Shown in pieces: positions 26,950 through 35,910 of a stretch of 64,000 nucleotides of DNA. The notes under the pieces are model-generated. The model worked only from the letters and a program-made list of their open reading frames with translations. It had not been told where the DNA came from and ran no database searches. Position numbers and translations under genes: made by a program. Position 1 is the stretch's first letter; the number at the start of each line of letters is the position of its first letter. The stretch spans positions 5,952,001-6,016,000 of the forward strand of contig NZ_CP036289.1 of assembly GCF_007748115.1 (NCBI RefSeq), given 5' to 3'. The stretch comes from Bremerella volcania (GTDB taxonomy: Bacteria > Planctomycetota > Planctomycetia > Pirellulales > Pirellulaceae).

Positions 26950-29900
26950 GTGAACGCCTGGTGCGGTTCCGCGTGCATCACGCGTGCGCTAACGATGTGC
27001 GCGGCGTGGGTATTGCTTGGCATATTATCGGCAACATCGGTTGCTGAAATTCACCTTCCTCAATCGGATGCCACCCGGCCAATCTACGTTCGGGCGAATG
27101 ACGCGCGGCACTGGCAAGACGGTGAACAAGAGGTCTGGATCCTCCGCGGCGACTGCGAGATCGTCCAGGACAAAACGGTGTTGAAGGGGAAAGACGCCGT
27201 CCTTTGGATTGAATACGCACAACCGTTTCGCCTGGTTCCGCACAAAGTCACCGTCTACCTCGAGAACCAGGTCAACGTTACTTACCGCGATGCCGATGCC
27301 GGGCGCGTGCAGCTTCAAGATGCCTCCTGGTTAGGGCAGCTCTTCACGACCTCACGCATTCAGTTGCCTGTCGATCCCACCAAGGCTCCACCTGCGGTTG
27401 CTCCGGCTATTTACCATCGCGGCCGCAACGCCCAGCCATCGGACGAAGACTTCGCGCCGAAAGAACCGATCCAAGCGCCGATTCAGCAGATTCAATTCGA
27501 AGGAGGTCAGCCGATGCCTCCTGCGTTCTCCGTTTCTCAGCCGCAGATTCGCGTTCGTCTATTGCAGCGTTACTCCAATGGTTATCAGTTAGAAGTCGAT
27601 ACCGATCCTAATACCGGTGAGACGATTGCCAAGTTCGACGCCGGCATGAACCTGATTGTCGAGGGGCTCGGCGAACTCGATACGGTTAGCCTCCTTGCCG
27701 ATCGAGCGATCGTCTGGTCGAAGAATGGGATTGAAGGACTAACCGGCCCCGAAGGCGTGACGGGGGATGGTGCTTACGAACTCTACCTGGAAGGGAATGT
27801 CGTCTTCCGCCAAGGCGAGCAGGTCGTTTATGCGGAGCGGATGTATTACAACGTCGCAGAAGAATACGGCACGATTCTGAACGCGGAACTCCTAACCCCG
27901 GTGCCGGAATACCAGGGGCTAGTTCGCCTCAAGGCCGATGTCCTACAGCGTGTGAATCGAGATCGTTACCAGGCGTATGGTGCCGCAATCACCACCAGCC
28001 GTATGGGCGTGCCTCGCTATTGGTTTCAGTCGAACCAAATCGAATACACCGACCAACAGTCGACGGTCATGAACCCGATTACCGGCGAGGCCCAGATCGA
28101 TCCACTGACGGGACAACCGAAAATCGATCATAAACGCCTGGCGACTTCGCGCAACAACACGCTTTACTTTGGTGGTTATCCGGTCTTTTACTGGCCGGTC
28201 CTTTCCGCCGACATCAATGATCCGGTCTTCTATCTAAACAAGATCAGCTTCAAGAATGACGATGTTTTCGGATTCCAGGTCCGTACCGAGTTCGACAACT
28301 ACGAAATCCTCGGCATTGACGAGCCCTGGGAAGGAACCGAGTGGGTTACCGACCTCGATTTCCTGTCGGAACGAGGTGTTGGCGTAGGAACTCGGTTCAA
28401 TTTCGATCAGACCTACTTCCCATACTTTAACAACCCAGCAACAGGCTTCCTCGATGCCTGGGGCATCTACGATACCGGTAAGGATAACCTCGGTGCCGAT
28501 CGACGTTCACTTACTCCCGAGACAGATCTTCGCGGCCGAGTGTGGGGGCGTCATCGCCAGATGACCTTCTTCGACTGGCAGTTCACCGGCGAGTTGGGTT
28601 TGATTTCCGATCGCAACTTCCTGGAGTCGTTCTACGAGAAGGACTGGGACACGCAGAAGGACTTCGACACATCGTTTGAGCTGAAGAAACTGGTCGATAA
28701 TCAGAGCTTCAATATCTATGGCTCGTCACGCGTGAACGACTTCTTCATGCAGACCGAATGGATGCCCAAGCTCGACCATTACATGCTTGGACAACCGCTG
28801 CTATTCGATCGCTTGACTTACTTCTCGCACTCCTCGGTTGGCTACGCTCGCCTGAGGCCTTCGACCGCCCCCGAAGACCCGGCCGACGCCGCTACTTATG
28901 ATCCGCTTCCGTACGAAGTCGATGTGGAAGGATTGGTAGGTACGACGCGACATGAAATCGATTTGCCGATGGAACTGTTTGGCTCCAAGGTAACCCCTTA
29001 TGCTTTAGGGGACGTCACCTATCAAGGACAAGACATCAACGGCGACGATCTGCTGCGGGGTTATGCCCAAGGGGGTATTCGCGGCAGCCTCATGGCCTGG
29101 AGCGTGAATCGAGCCGCTCAAAGTCAGTTGCTGAACATCAATGGCATCGCCCATAAGGTCACGCTCTACGGCGACCTTTACTATGCCGATTCGAGCCAGG
29201 ACCTCTCCCGAATGGCGATCTACAACAACATCAACGACGACTCGCAAGAGGCATTCCAGCGCCGCTTCAAGTTTAATACCTATGGGCTACCGGCCGGCAC
29301 GCCAGTTCCCACCGCAGTCGATCCTCGCTACTACGCATTCCGCACGAACCAGCAAGGCTGGGTGACTTCGCCGGTGGGTGAAATTGCTGACGATGTCTCG
29401 GCCGCCAATCTGCAGTTGCGACAAACCTGGCAAACCAAGCGAGGCGGTCCCGGCAACGAGAAGATCATTGATTGGATTCGATTCGATGTTGGCGGTACCG
29501 TATTTCCCGACGCCGATCGAGACAACTTTGGCGAGACCGTTGGCCTGTTGAACTATCAATTCGACTGGCAGATCGGTAATCGCTTGAACGTCTTCTCGAA
29601 CGGTTTCTGGGATCTGTTTGACGATGGTTTGCAAACCATCACCGTCGGTAGCTATATCAATCGCACTCAGATCGGGAATCTATACGTCAGTTACACCAAT
29701 ACAATTCAACCATTTGAAACGCAGTTGATCATTGCATCACTGCAGTATCGACTAAGCGAAAAATGGTTTGGAGGACTGGGAACGGCCTACGACCTGAAAG
29801 AGAATACGAACCTTGGTCAGAATATCTTCCTGACTCGAATCGGCGAATCGAGTTTGTTTACTTTCAACTTCAACGTCGATACGAGTCGGAACAACGTTGG

Positions 29901-30000
29901 TATCGGTATCAACTTCGAGCCGAGGTTCTTCGCAACCGGACAATACAGCAAAATCAACGGCGAACCTCTTCCACCGCTGGGTGCTTACGGCCTCGAATAA
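26950..30000 (+). CDS. LptD/OstA-like outer-membrane protein
   Basis: About 1016 residues from a GTG at 26950; an ATG at 26995 is an alternative, and longer upstream frames would bury the signal peptide. The signal is ITRALTMCAAWVLLGILS ending in ATSVA. Next come OstA/LptA-like repeats (ANDARHWQDGEQEVWILRGD; YELYLEGNVVFRQGEQVVYAERM), then a C-terminal beta-barrel of ~600 residues with alternating aromatic strands (NTLYFGGYPVFYWPVL, FEPRFFATGQYSKING). This is the LptD layout, which inserts lipopolysaccharide into the outer membrane. It is larger than E. coli LptD (784 aa) and no lptE is nearby. Neighbours are an ArnT-like transferase and a diacylglycerol kinase, consistent with lipid A metabolism. 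Confidence 0.8.
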   Translation: MNAWCGSACITRALTMCAAWVLLGILSATSVAEIHLPQSDATRPIYVRANDARHWQDGEQEVWILRGDCEIVQDKTVLKGKDAVLWIEYAQPFRLVPHKVTVYLENQVNVTYRDADAGRVQLQDASWLGQLFTTSRIQLPVDPTKAPPAVAPAIYHRGRNAQPSDEDFAPKEPIQAPIQQIQFEGGQPMPPAFSVSQPQIRVRLLQRYSNGYQLEVDTDPNTGETIAKFDAGMNLIVEGLGELDTVSLLADRAIVWSKNGIEGLTGPEGVTGDGAYELYLEGNVVFRQGEQVVYAERMYYNVAEEYGTILNAELLTPVPEYQGLVRLKADVLQRVNRDRYQAYGAAITTSRMGVPRYWFQSNQIEYTDQQSTVMNPITGEAQIDPLTGQPKIDHKRLATSRNNTLYFGGYPVFYWPVLSADINDPVFYLNKISFKNDDVFGFQVRTEFDNYEILGIDEPWEGTEWVTDLDFLSERGVGVGTRFNFDQTYFPYFNNPATGFLDAWGIYDTGKDNLGADRRSLTPETDLRGRVWGRHRQMTFFDWQFTGELGLISDRNFLESFYEKDWDTQKDFDTSFELKKLVDNQSFNIYGSSRVNDFFMQTEWMPKLDHYMLGQPLLFDRLTYFSHSSVGYARLRPSTAPEDPADAATYDPLPYEVDVEGLVGTTRHEIDLPMELFGSKVTPYALGDVTYQGQDINGDDLLRGYAQGGIRGSLMAWSVNRAAQSQLLNINGIAHKVTLYGDLYYADSSQDLSRMAIYNNINDDSQEAFQRRFKFNTYGLPAGTPVPTAVDPRYYAFRTNQQGWVTSPVGEIADDVSAANLQLRQTWQTKRGGPGNEKIIDWIRFDVGGTVFPDADRDNFGETVGLLNYQFDWQIGNRLNVFSNGFWDLFDDGLQTITVGSYINRTQIGNLYVSYTNTIQPFETQLIIASLQYRLSEKWFGGLGTAYDLKENTNLGQNIFLTRIGESSLFTFNFNVDTSRNNVGIGINFEPRFFATGQYSKINGEPLPPLGAYGLE

Positions 30001-30026
30001 CACGTTCGCCAGAGGATCAGATCGCG

Positions 30027-30419
30027 ATGAAGAACGAAATGACACCTCGCGGCTGGATCCGCAAGTTCGGCCTAGCTTTCTCTGGCTTGGCCTGGGCGAT
30101 TCGCACCGAAGGAAGCTTTGCAGTTCACCTGCCAGCCGCGGCACTTGCTTTCTCAGCAGCGGCACTGCTTCAATTCGATTACGGTCGCTGGTCGGTCTTG
30201 ATTCTAACGATTGGCCTGGTCATCGTTGCTGAGTTGTTCAACACATCGATTGAATGCCTGGCCAAAGCGGTCGATGACCAACCGAACGAGCATATCCGGG
30301 TAGCCTTGGACGTCGGAAGTGCGGCCGTCCTGACTAGCAGCCTTTTCGCCGTTGGTGTGGGCTTCTTCTTGTTTTGGCAGCCGTTCTGGATTTGGTGGAG
30401 CCCGCCGTTGGCAAACTAG
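30027..30419 (+). CDS. dgkA: Diacylglycerol kinase (DgkA type)
   Basis: A 130-residue small integral membrane kinase that phosphorylates diacylglycerol or undecaprenol. The start is at ATG 30027, preceded by AGAGG 11 bases upstream. Three hydrophobic helices follow an amphipathic start. Family motifs are EGSFAVHLPAAAL (helix 1), ELFNTSIECLAKAVDD (catalytic Glu/Asn helix) and RVALDVGSAAVL, which aligns with the DMGSAAVL segment of E. coli DgkA. It lies 26 bp after the LptD-like gene and probably shares its transcript. Confidence 0.88.
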   Translation: MKNEMTPRGWIRKFGLAFSGLAWAIRTEGSFAVHLPAAALAFSAAALLQFDYGRWSVLILTIGLVIVAELFNTSIECLAKAVDDQPNEHIRVALDVGSAAVLTSSLFAVGVGFFLFWQPFWIWWSPPLAN

Positions 30420-30454
30420 CCAGATGTCGTGAACAATCTCGTTCAAGAAAAAAA

Positions 30455-30491
30455 CAGTACCCTGCAGTAGGGTGAATACTGCAGGGTACTG
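30455..30491 (-). terminator. Rho-independent terminator with 14-bp perfect stem
   Basis: Positions 30455-30468 and 30478-30491 pair perfectly around a 9-base loop. On the minus strand the stem is followed directly by seven T residues (30448-30454 are A on the plus strand). It therefore terminates a minus-strand transcript, although rplU ends 370 bases upstream and has its own hairpin. Confidence 0.82.
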
Positions 30492-30800
30492 TCCAAGTAA
30501 CAGTCAAGCGATAGATATTTGCTAAGCCGAGTCCATCCCCAAATAGTTGCCTGACTGGTTTTCAACGTCCTGCTGGTTATCGCTTCATTGCGTTTGGGCC
30601 GCTGCGAAACGGTCTGCCGATGACCTGTCGAAAAGCTAACTCCGTCGTGTTTTCGATTGCTGACCCAGAGGGTTTTCCCTCTTGCATGGGGAACAACTTA
30701 TCGATATTGCCTTGGTTTGACTAGTCTTTTTTTGGAAATTCTTAACTCTAGCTGCATAAAGTATTTCGAATCGCCAGAACTTACTCAAAGAGCGCACGAA
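30492..30800 (-). ncRNA. Candidate small RNA between two hairpins (unidentified)
   Basis: A ~300-base stretch without a credible reading frame, bounded upstream on the minus strand by the rplU hairpin (30801-30832) and downstream by a strong intrinsic terminator. Read on the minus strand it contains local stems, for example AGAGGG-AAAA-CCCTCT (near 30664-30679). A possible promoter (TTGAGT, 19 bases, TACTTT) lies near 30760-30795. It does not match tmRNA, SRP RNA, RNase P or 6S RNA as far as I can tell. The existence of a transcript is inference from the terminator placement; it could also be an rplU read-through tail. Confidence 0.3.
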
Positions 30801-30832
30801 GAAAGCCGCAAGAACTCTTACTTGCGGCTTTC
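30801..30832 (-). terminator. 12-bp perfect hairpin after rplU
   Basis: Positions 30801-30812 and 30821-30832 are perfect reverse complements with an 8-base loop, 29 bases past the rplU stop. There is no long U-run, so it may be a weak or processing hairpin. Confidence 0.6.
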
Positions 30833-30860
30833 CAATTTGTGCAGTTTTACTCAGCGAACC

Positions 30861-31175
30861 TTAAGCAACGATCTCGTTGATCTTCACTTTGGTGTAGAGT
30901 TGACGATGGCCCGTCTTACGCTTGCTGTTCTTACGGCGGCGGAACTTCTGAATGGTCAGCTTTTCGCCTTGGACAACACCTACGACTTCGGCTTTGACCG
31001 AAGCACCGTCAACGGTTGGCTTGCCGATCTTGACGCCGTCTTCGCCGGAAACCAACAGAACGTTGTCAAACGTCAACGCATCGCCAGCAGAGGCCTCGAA
31101 GCGGAAATCAATCCGCAGCTCTTGGCCTTGTTCGACTTTAATTTGCTTACCGTCTTCTTGAATGATCGCGTACAT
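30861..31175 (-). CDS. rplU: 50S ribosomal protein L21
   Basis: A 104-residue bL21 protein of normal length. It starts MYAIIQEDGKQIKVEQGQEL and ends with the rRNA-binding basic segment KFRRRKNSKRKTGHRQLYT and VKINEIVA. It follows the RNase E/G gene by 224 bp, recalling the rne/rng-rplU neighbourhood of many bacteria. The usual partner rpmA (L27) is not immediately downstream; instead there is a hairpin and a non-coding stretch. Confidence 0.96.
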   Translation of the reverse strand: MYAIIQEDGKQIKVEQGQELRIDFRFEASAGDALTFDNVLLVSGEDGVKIGKPTVDGASVKAEVVGVVQGEKLTIQKFRRRKNSKRKTGHRQLYTKVKINEIVA

Positions 31176-31399
31176 CCGATTGAACCCAATCGAGTTTTAT
31201 ATTTCTGAACGGCCCCTAATGGGGCGAATGTCTTCAGGGGAAACCACACAATTTACCGGGCAAACGGTTAACTGTCGAGGGCGCCAAAGTTGTTTTCTTG
31301 GAATTGGCCCCGACGCTTGTCATGTCTGCCACTGCCCGGTCAAACCAGAGCGAGGCACGCGAAACATGATTCGCCCTTAAATCATTGCCGTAAATAGAC

Positions 31400-33097
31400 T
31401 TAACGACGCCCATTGCGGGAAGCATCGTGCGGGTCAGTCATGTAAATACGGCGCCCTTCCGCATCCTTACATTCCACTTCGACATGCTCGGGGAAGACCG
31501 ACTCGCTACCGATGATGTGAACGACCACCCGATTGTCGTCTTCGATGACCGCGATTTCCCGGCGTTTCTTGTTGTTCAGGTAGGCTGCGACTTCCTCGTT
31601 CACCCGGCAGTTGATCTGGCTGGCCTTGGGCTGCTGAGCCGCCGCGATCAAGACACGCGTGACTTCGATCGCCATGCTCTCGGACGACTTCACAACGCCG
31701 CGACCACTGCAGCAAGGGCAATCCCGGAAGATGCTTCGCTTGAGACTTGGCCGGACACGCTGACGTGTCATTTCGATCAAACCAAAGGGGCTCGTCCGCA
31801 GGATCTTGGTGCGGGCACGGTCCCGTTTGACGGCATCCTTGAGGGCACGCTCGACGTTCGCTCGATGCTTTTCTCGACGCATATCAATGAAGTCGTTGAC
31901 GATCACACCACCCAGATCACGCAGTCGCAACTGGCGAGCGATTTCCTTGGCCGCCAGCAAATTCAGGTGATAAGCGGCTTCTTCCGAACTGCCATCGTAG
32001 CGGAAGTTACCACTGTTCACGTCGATGGCCACTAGCGCCTCGGTCTGATCGATCACGATCGAACCGCCGCGCGACAAGGGAACTTCGCGCTGGTGAATCT
32101 TGGCGATTTCCTCGTCCAGGTTGTACTTGCGGAAGAGGGCTTCCTTCGTGTCGTGTCGCTGCAGGCGATCCACGAACCGTGGCATCACCAACTGTAGAAA
32201 CTCCTTGGCGGCCTCGTATTGTTCTTTACGATCGATGTAGATCGCATCAACATCCGCGGCGAAGATATCGCGAATGGTGCGAATGATCATGTCGCTTTCT
32301 TCGTAGATCTCGCAGGGGCCCGTCGACTTGCGGATGCGGCGAACGATCAAACGCCACAGGCGAAGCAAATACGCCATGTCGCGCGACAGATCTTTCTTCG
32401 TTCGATCTTGCCCGGCAGTGCGGACGATAAAGCCCAATCCCTTTGGTGGATCTAGGTCCAACAGCGTGCCGCGTAAACGACGACGCACCTGGTCGTCTTC
32501 AATCTTGCGAGAAACGCCTACGCGGCCCAGGGCTGGCATCAGAACCAAGTAGCGTCCTGGAATGCTGATGTAGGTCGACAGAGTTGGCCCCTTGTTACCG
32601 ATCCCTTCCTTGATGACCTGCACGAGGACTTCGTCCCCCCGCTTGAAGATCTCTTGGATCGGCGGCTTCACGCGTGGGCGGGCACCGGGTCGTTGACGAC
32701 GACCGCGTCGCTGCTGCGTTTTCGTTCCGGCGCCGCCTGACGGGCTGTCATCGTCGCCTTCTTCGCCATCGTCATCGTCGCCGAAGTCACTGCCAAACCG
32801 CGATGCGGCCAAGTCTTCAGGGCGATCGTACTGAGCTGCCGGATCATATCCACCTTGGCGGAAGTATTGTGGCTCGACGTCGCTAATATGGAGAAAGCCA
32901 TTCTTACCGACACCGAAGTCGACGAAGGCCGCTTGGATACTGGGCTCGAGATTGACGACAACGCCTTTGTAAATGTTGCCGACAAAGTTTTCCTGGCTGG
33001 TCCGTTCCAGATAGAACTCTTCCAGAATTCCATCTTCCACGATCGCAATCCGGCATTCTTCCGGCTGCGATACGTTGATCAGCATCTCTTTTTTCAT
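31400..33097 (-). CDS. Ribonuclease E/G family protein
   Basis: A 565-residue endoribonuclease for rRNA and mRNA processing. I start at the ATG at 33097 (MKKEMLINVSQPEECRIAIVED), which fits the family N-terminus. An S1 domain opens around residue 38 and is interrupted by a ~60-residue insert (about 85-147) with an acidic run and then a basic run. The catalytic region includes AIDVNSGNF with Asp359 and VIVNDFIDM with Asp402, the two Mg ligands, and the zinc-link C460-P-C-C463. There is no long degradosome-scaffold tail, so it is RNase G-sized apart from the insert. It is encoded upstream of rplU. Confidence 0.93.
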   Translation of the reverse strand: MKKEMLINVSQPEECRIAIVEDGILEEFYLERTSQENFVGNIYKGVVVNLEPSIQAAFVDFGVGKNGFLHISDVEPQYFRQGGYDPAAQYDRPEDLAASRFGSDFGDDDDGEEGDDDSPSGGAGTKTQQRRGRRQRPGARPRVKPPIQEIFKRGDEVLVQVIKEGIGNKGPTLSTYISIPGRYLVLMPALGRVGVSRKIEDDQVRRRLRGTLLDLDPPKGLGFIVRTAGQDRTKKDLSRDMAYLLRLWRLIVRRIRKSTGPCEIYEESDMIIRTIRDIFAADVDAIYIDRKEQYEAAKEFLQLVMPRFVDRLQRHDTKEALFRKYNLDEEIAKIHQREVPLSRGGSIVIDQTEALVAIDVNSGNFRYDGSSEEAAYHLNLLAAKEIARQLRLRDLGGVIVNDFIDMRREKHRANVERALKDAVKRDRARTKILRTSPFGLIEMTRQRVRPSLKRSIFRDCPCCSGRGVVKSSESMAIEVTRVLIAAAQQPKASQINCRVNEEVAAYLNNKKRREIAVIEDDNRVVVHIIGSESVFPEHVEVECKDAEGRRIYMTDPHDASRNGRR

Positions 33098-33726
33098 GAA
33101 AAGCTCGCTTTGGTGCATGGGGTCCATGACCGCGAAAGCTTTTTCTCGAAATGACGGGTTTTGACTGAGGTTGTCTCGACGATATCTTGCGACCAACATC
33201 GAGCCCGGTCCGGATCTTCTACTGCGGTGGCTTGAGAGCAACCTGAAGTGTTTTCACGCGGCTGGTCGGGTTATCCAACAGTGTATTCCTTGTTGGGGCA
33301 ACGATCCAGAAACGGCGATCTATCACAAAGTGACTGCAGTGAAAGGGATCTCGCACAATCTATATTCCGCATCTTCGCTGGGGAGCTGTCGTTGTTCTTC
33401 GCCCTGTGGTGGCGATGGTTGGCTCAGGCGGTTAGCGGTTTTTTCGGCGTGTCCTCTTCTCACTGACTTTCAGCATCTTGGCTTGGGTCACTCGTTTGTC
33501 GCTGGTCTCTTGGAATCGGCTCGCTCCCGTGACAGGCTTTTTAAAAGTCCCTGTGACAGGCGCGGTTGCCCTGGTTTCGATAAAAGCGTTCTTGTCTTGA
33601 ACCTGTGTCAAGGAATCCGGCGAATTACGATTCACCGGAAAAATATTCTTTTGTGATTTGTCTATCTGGCCCTGATTAACAGAACCTTCTTTTTGAGGCA
33701 GCCGGGGGTGCTTTCACCCAACCGAC
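33098..33726. other. Long non-coding leader region upstream of RNase E/G gene
   Basis: A 629-base gap between ptsI (stop at 33727) and the RNase E/G start. Long rne leaders often carry autoregulatory structure, so this may be a 5' UTR. A direct repeat GTGACAGGC occurs near 33529-33563. A 67-codon minus-strand frame (33432-33635, GTG start) exists but has no ribosome site. Confidence 0.4.
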
Positions 33727-35463
33727 TTAGGCATCGTCGGGAAACAATTGCCGTAAGCTCTCTCGTAGCAACCGTTTAATTTCCCACGCGTTGTCCATGT
33801 CTCGCACCCGAGTCGCCAACTCACGACATTTCTGAGCGGAGACGGTGCGACATATTTGTTTGATTTCAGGAATCGCGCTCGGTGTAACACTCAAACTACG
33901 CAAACCCATGCCAATTAGCAACATGGTGTAAACGGGATTCCCCCCCATTTGGCCGCACAGAGTGACCTCAATGTTTCCCTTTTTCGCTGAATCGACCGCC
34001 ATCTGGATGAGCCTCAGAACGGCCGGATCGCAGCTGTTGTAAAGGGTTGCCACGTCTGGATTATTGCGATCCACCGCTAATGTATACTGGACCAAATCAT
34101 TGGTTCCAATACTAATGAAATCGATTTCCTGAGCGAATCTGTCCAGCATGACGACGCTCGATGGGACCTCAACCATAATGCCGACTTTGAGGTCTCGGTT
34201 GAAGGCAATCGACTGTTCCTCGAGATCTTCCATCAAGTCAGACAGTAGCATCTTGGCCTGCCGCAACTCATGAAGCGTGCTCACCAGGGGGAACATCACC
34301 GATACATCCCCCAATACGCTCGCCCGCAGGATCGCCCTCAGTTGTCGGCGAAACTGGTCCGTATTCCGCAAGGAAAGCCGAATACTACGCAGACCCAAAA
34401 ACGGATTCTGCTCGGGCGGATGATCATCGCCGAAAATCTTGTCGGCACCTAAATCCAAAGTGCGAATAACGATAGGGCTTCCCTGCATGTCGCGAATGAC
34501 CTTGGAGTAGACCTGGTAGTGATCTTCCTCGGTTGGCTCGCTGTCTTGGCCGAGATACAGAAACTCTGTCCGGTACAGCCCCACGCCGCTGGCACCACGC
34601 TCGATACATGCGTCGGCTTCATGGGGAAATTCGATGTTGGCCATCAGCGTAATCGTTTCGCCATCGGTCGTAACCGCAGGCAGATCACGCAGACCTCGAA
34701 GTTTGATCTTCGTTTGACGCTGCTGCTCAACTTCTTGCTTGTACCGCGCGATCGTTTCTTCGTCCGGCTGGACGATCACACGTCCCTGATGCCCGTCGAT
34801 GATCAGCGTTGTATCGGTCTGAATCTCGCGTAGATGAGGTCCGACACCAACAACCGCCGGTAGCTCCAGGGCCTCTGCCACAATCGCAGAGTGGCTGCCG
34901 GGGCCACCCACCTCGGTGACTATCCCACGAATGTTCACCCGGTCCAAATTAGCCATCTCGCTGGGGGTCAGATCGTGAGCGATCACGATCGATGGCTGCT
35001 TGGCAGCGAGCTTCCGCTTGGCGTCCGCACCAAACAGCACATTCAACAAACGCTGTTCAATATCACGGAAATCGCCTGCTCGTTCACGTAAGAATGGGTT
35101 GGGGACGCGTTCGAAGAACTGGATATAGCGAGCAAATGACTGCGAGACGGCATATTCGGCCGTGTAATGACGGTAACGAATCGAGTCGATGAGGGATTCG
35201 TTTAGCTTTTCATCCCGAACCATCTGCAAGTGGGCCGAGAAGATGGCACCGTATTGGTCCCCCAGTTCCGTGGCAACTTCTTCCTGGCTGGTCTGAATTT
35301 GCTCGGCGACCAGATCCATCGCACTAGCCAGTCGCTTCAGTTCCGCGTCGACATTTGCTCGCGAAATAAAGCGACGAGTCACCCTAGGTTGCTGATCGTC
35401 TACCACCATGGCCTTGGCTATGGCCACGCCGGATGAGACCGCAATCCCTTGGAAAACTCGCAT
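33727..35463 (-). CDS. ptsI: Phosphoenolpyruvate-protein phosphotransferase (PTS enzyme I)
   Basis: A 578-residue enzyme I, which takes phosphate from phosphoenolpyruvate and passes it to HPr. The order is normal: N-terminal HPr-binding helical domain, the phospho-His segment GGPGSHSAIVAEAL with His191, and the C-terminal PEP-binding barrel (GASGVGLYRTEFLYLG, RTLDLGADK, SIGTNDLVQYTLAVDRNN, and CGQMGGNPVY with the catalytic Cys). The usual GGRTSH is GGPGSH here. It is the last gene of a hpf-ptsN-ptsH-ptsI cluster, 52 bp after ptsH. No sugar-specific EIIB/EIIC gene is present in the window. Confidence 0.95.
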   Translation of the reverse strand: MRVFQGIAVSSGVAIAKAMVVDDQQPRVTRRFISRANVDAELKRLASAMDLVAEQIQTSQEEVATELGDQYGAIFSAHLQMVRDEKLNESLIDSIRYRHYTAEYAVSQSFARYIQFFERVPNPFLRERAGDFRDIEQRLLNVLFGADAKRKLAAKQPSIVIAHDLTPSEMANLDRVNIRGIVTEVGGPGSHSAIVAEALELPAVVGVGPHLREIQTDTTLIIDGHQGRVIVQPDEETIARYKQEVEQQRQTKIKLRGLRDLPAVTTDGETITLMANIEFPHEADACIERGASGVGLYRTEFLYLGQDSEPTEEDHYQVYSKVIRDMQGSPIVIRTLDLGADKIFGDDHPPEQNPFLGLRSIRLSLRNTDQFRRQLRAILRASVLGDVSVMFPLVSTLHELRQAKMLLSDLMEDLEEQSIAFNRDLKVGIMVEVPSSVVMLDRFAQEIDFISIGTNDLVQYTLAVDRNNPDVATLYNSCDPAVLRLIQMAVDSAKKGNIEVTLCGQMGGNPVYTMLLIGMGLRSLSVTPSAIPEIKQICRTVSAQKCRELATRVRDMDNAWEIKRLLRESLRQLFPDDA

Positions 35464-35515
35464 TAAGATCGACTCGCTTTAGTTGGCAAGAGAACGCCGG
35501 GAACGACGCACCGAC

Positions 35516-35812
35516 TCACGTCCCGTTCTCTTCATCATCCTCTTCGATGAAGCGTTTCACAACATCTACCAGAGCATCCGCAGCCGTTTCCGCGTCAGGA
35601 CCGGTGACGATAATCGTAAGCTCCGTACCTTGTTCAGCGGCCAAAGTCATCACGTCGAGAATGCTCTTGCCACTCACTTTCAAGCCATCACGCGTGATTT
35701 CGACTTGAGACTGATACTGCAACGCGACCTTAACGAACATGTTCGCTGGGCGCGCATGAAGTCCCTGCCGGTTTGGTACGACTACTTTTCGAATGATGGA
35801 TTCATCGCCCAT
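35516..35812 (-). CDS. ptsH: HPr family phosphocarrier protein
   Basis: A 98-residue HPr. The active-site His19 lies in NRQGLHARPA, and the regulatory serine region reads KVSGKSILDVMTLAA with Ser50. An acidic C-terminal tail (EEDDEENGT) extends the normal ~85-residue length. It receives phosphate from enzyme I and would pass it to the EIIA protein encoded just upstream (98 bp). The presence of Ser50 would allow HPr kinase control, but no hprK is seen here. Confidence 0.95.
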   Translation of the reverse strand: MGDESIIRKVVVPNRQGLHARPANMFVKVALQYQSQVEITRDGLKVSGKSILDVMTLAAEQGTELTIIVTGPDAETAADALVDVVKRFIEEDDEENGT

Positions 35813-35910
35813 CCGTACATTGCCCCGTATGATGGGATGTCGCTATGAATTCAGCCCGATGACCCCGCTTCAAGCCGACTCGACATCTCCGCCAAGGATT
35901 GATGCGACTC

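Noticed and set aside
30657-31208. 183-codon plus-strand frame across rplU
   Set aside because: Overlaps a certain ribosomal protein gene on the opposite strand.
33432-33635. 67-codon basic frame between ptsI and the RNase gene
   Set aside because: GTG start without ribosome site, contains short repeats from the direct repeat in the DNA; more likely part of the leader.
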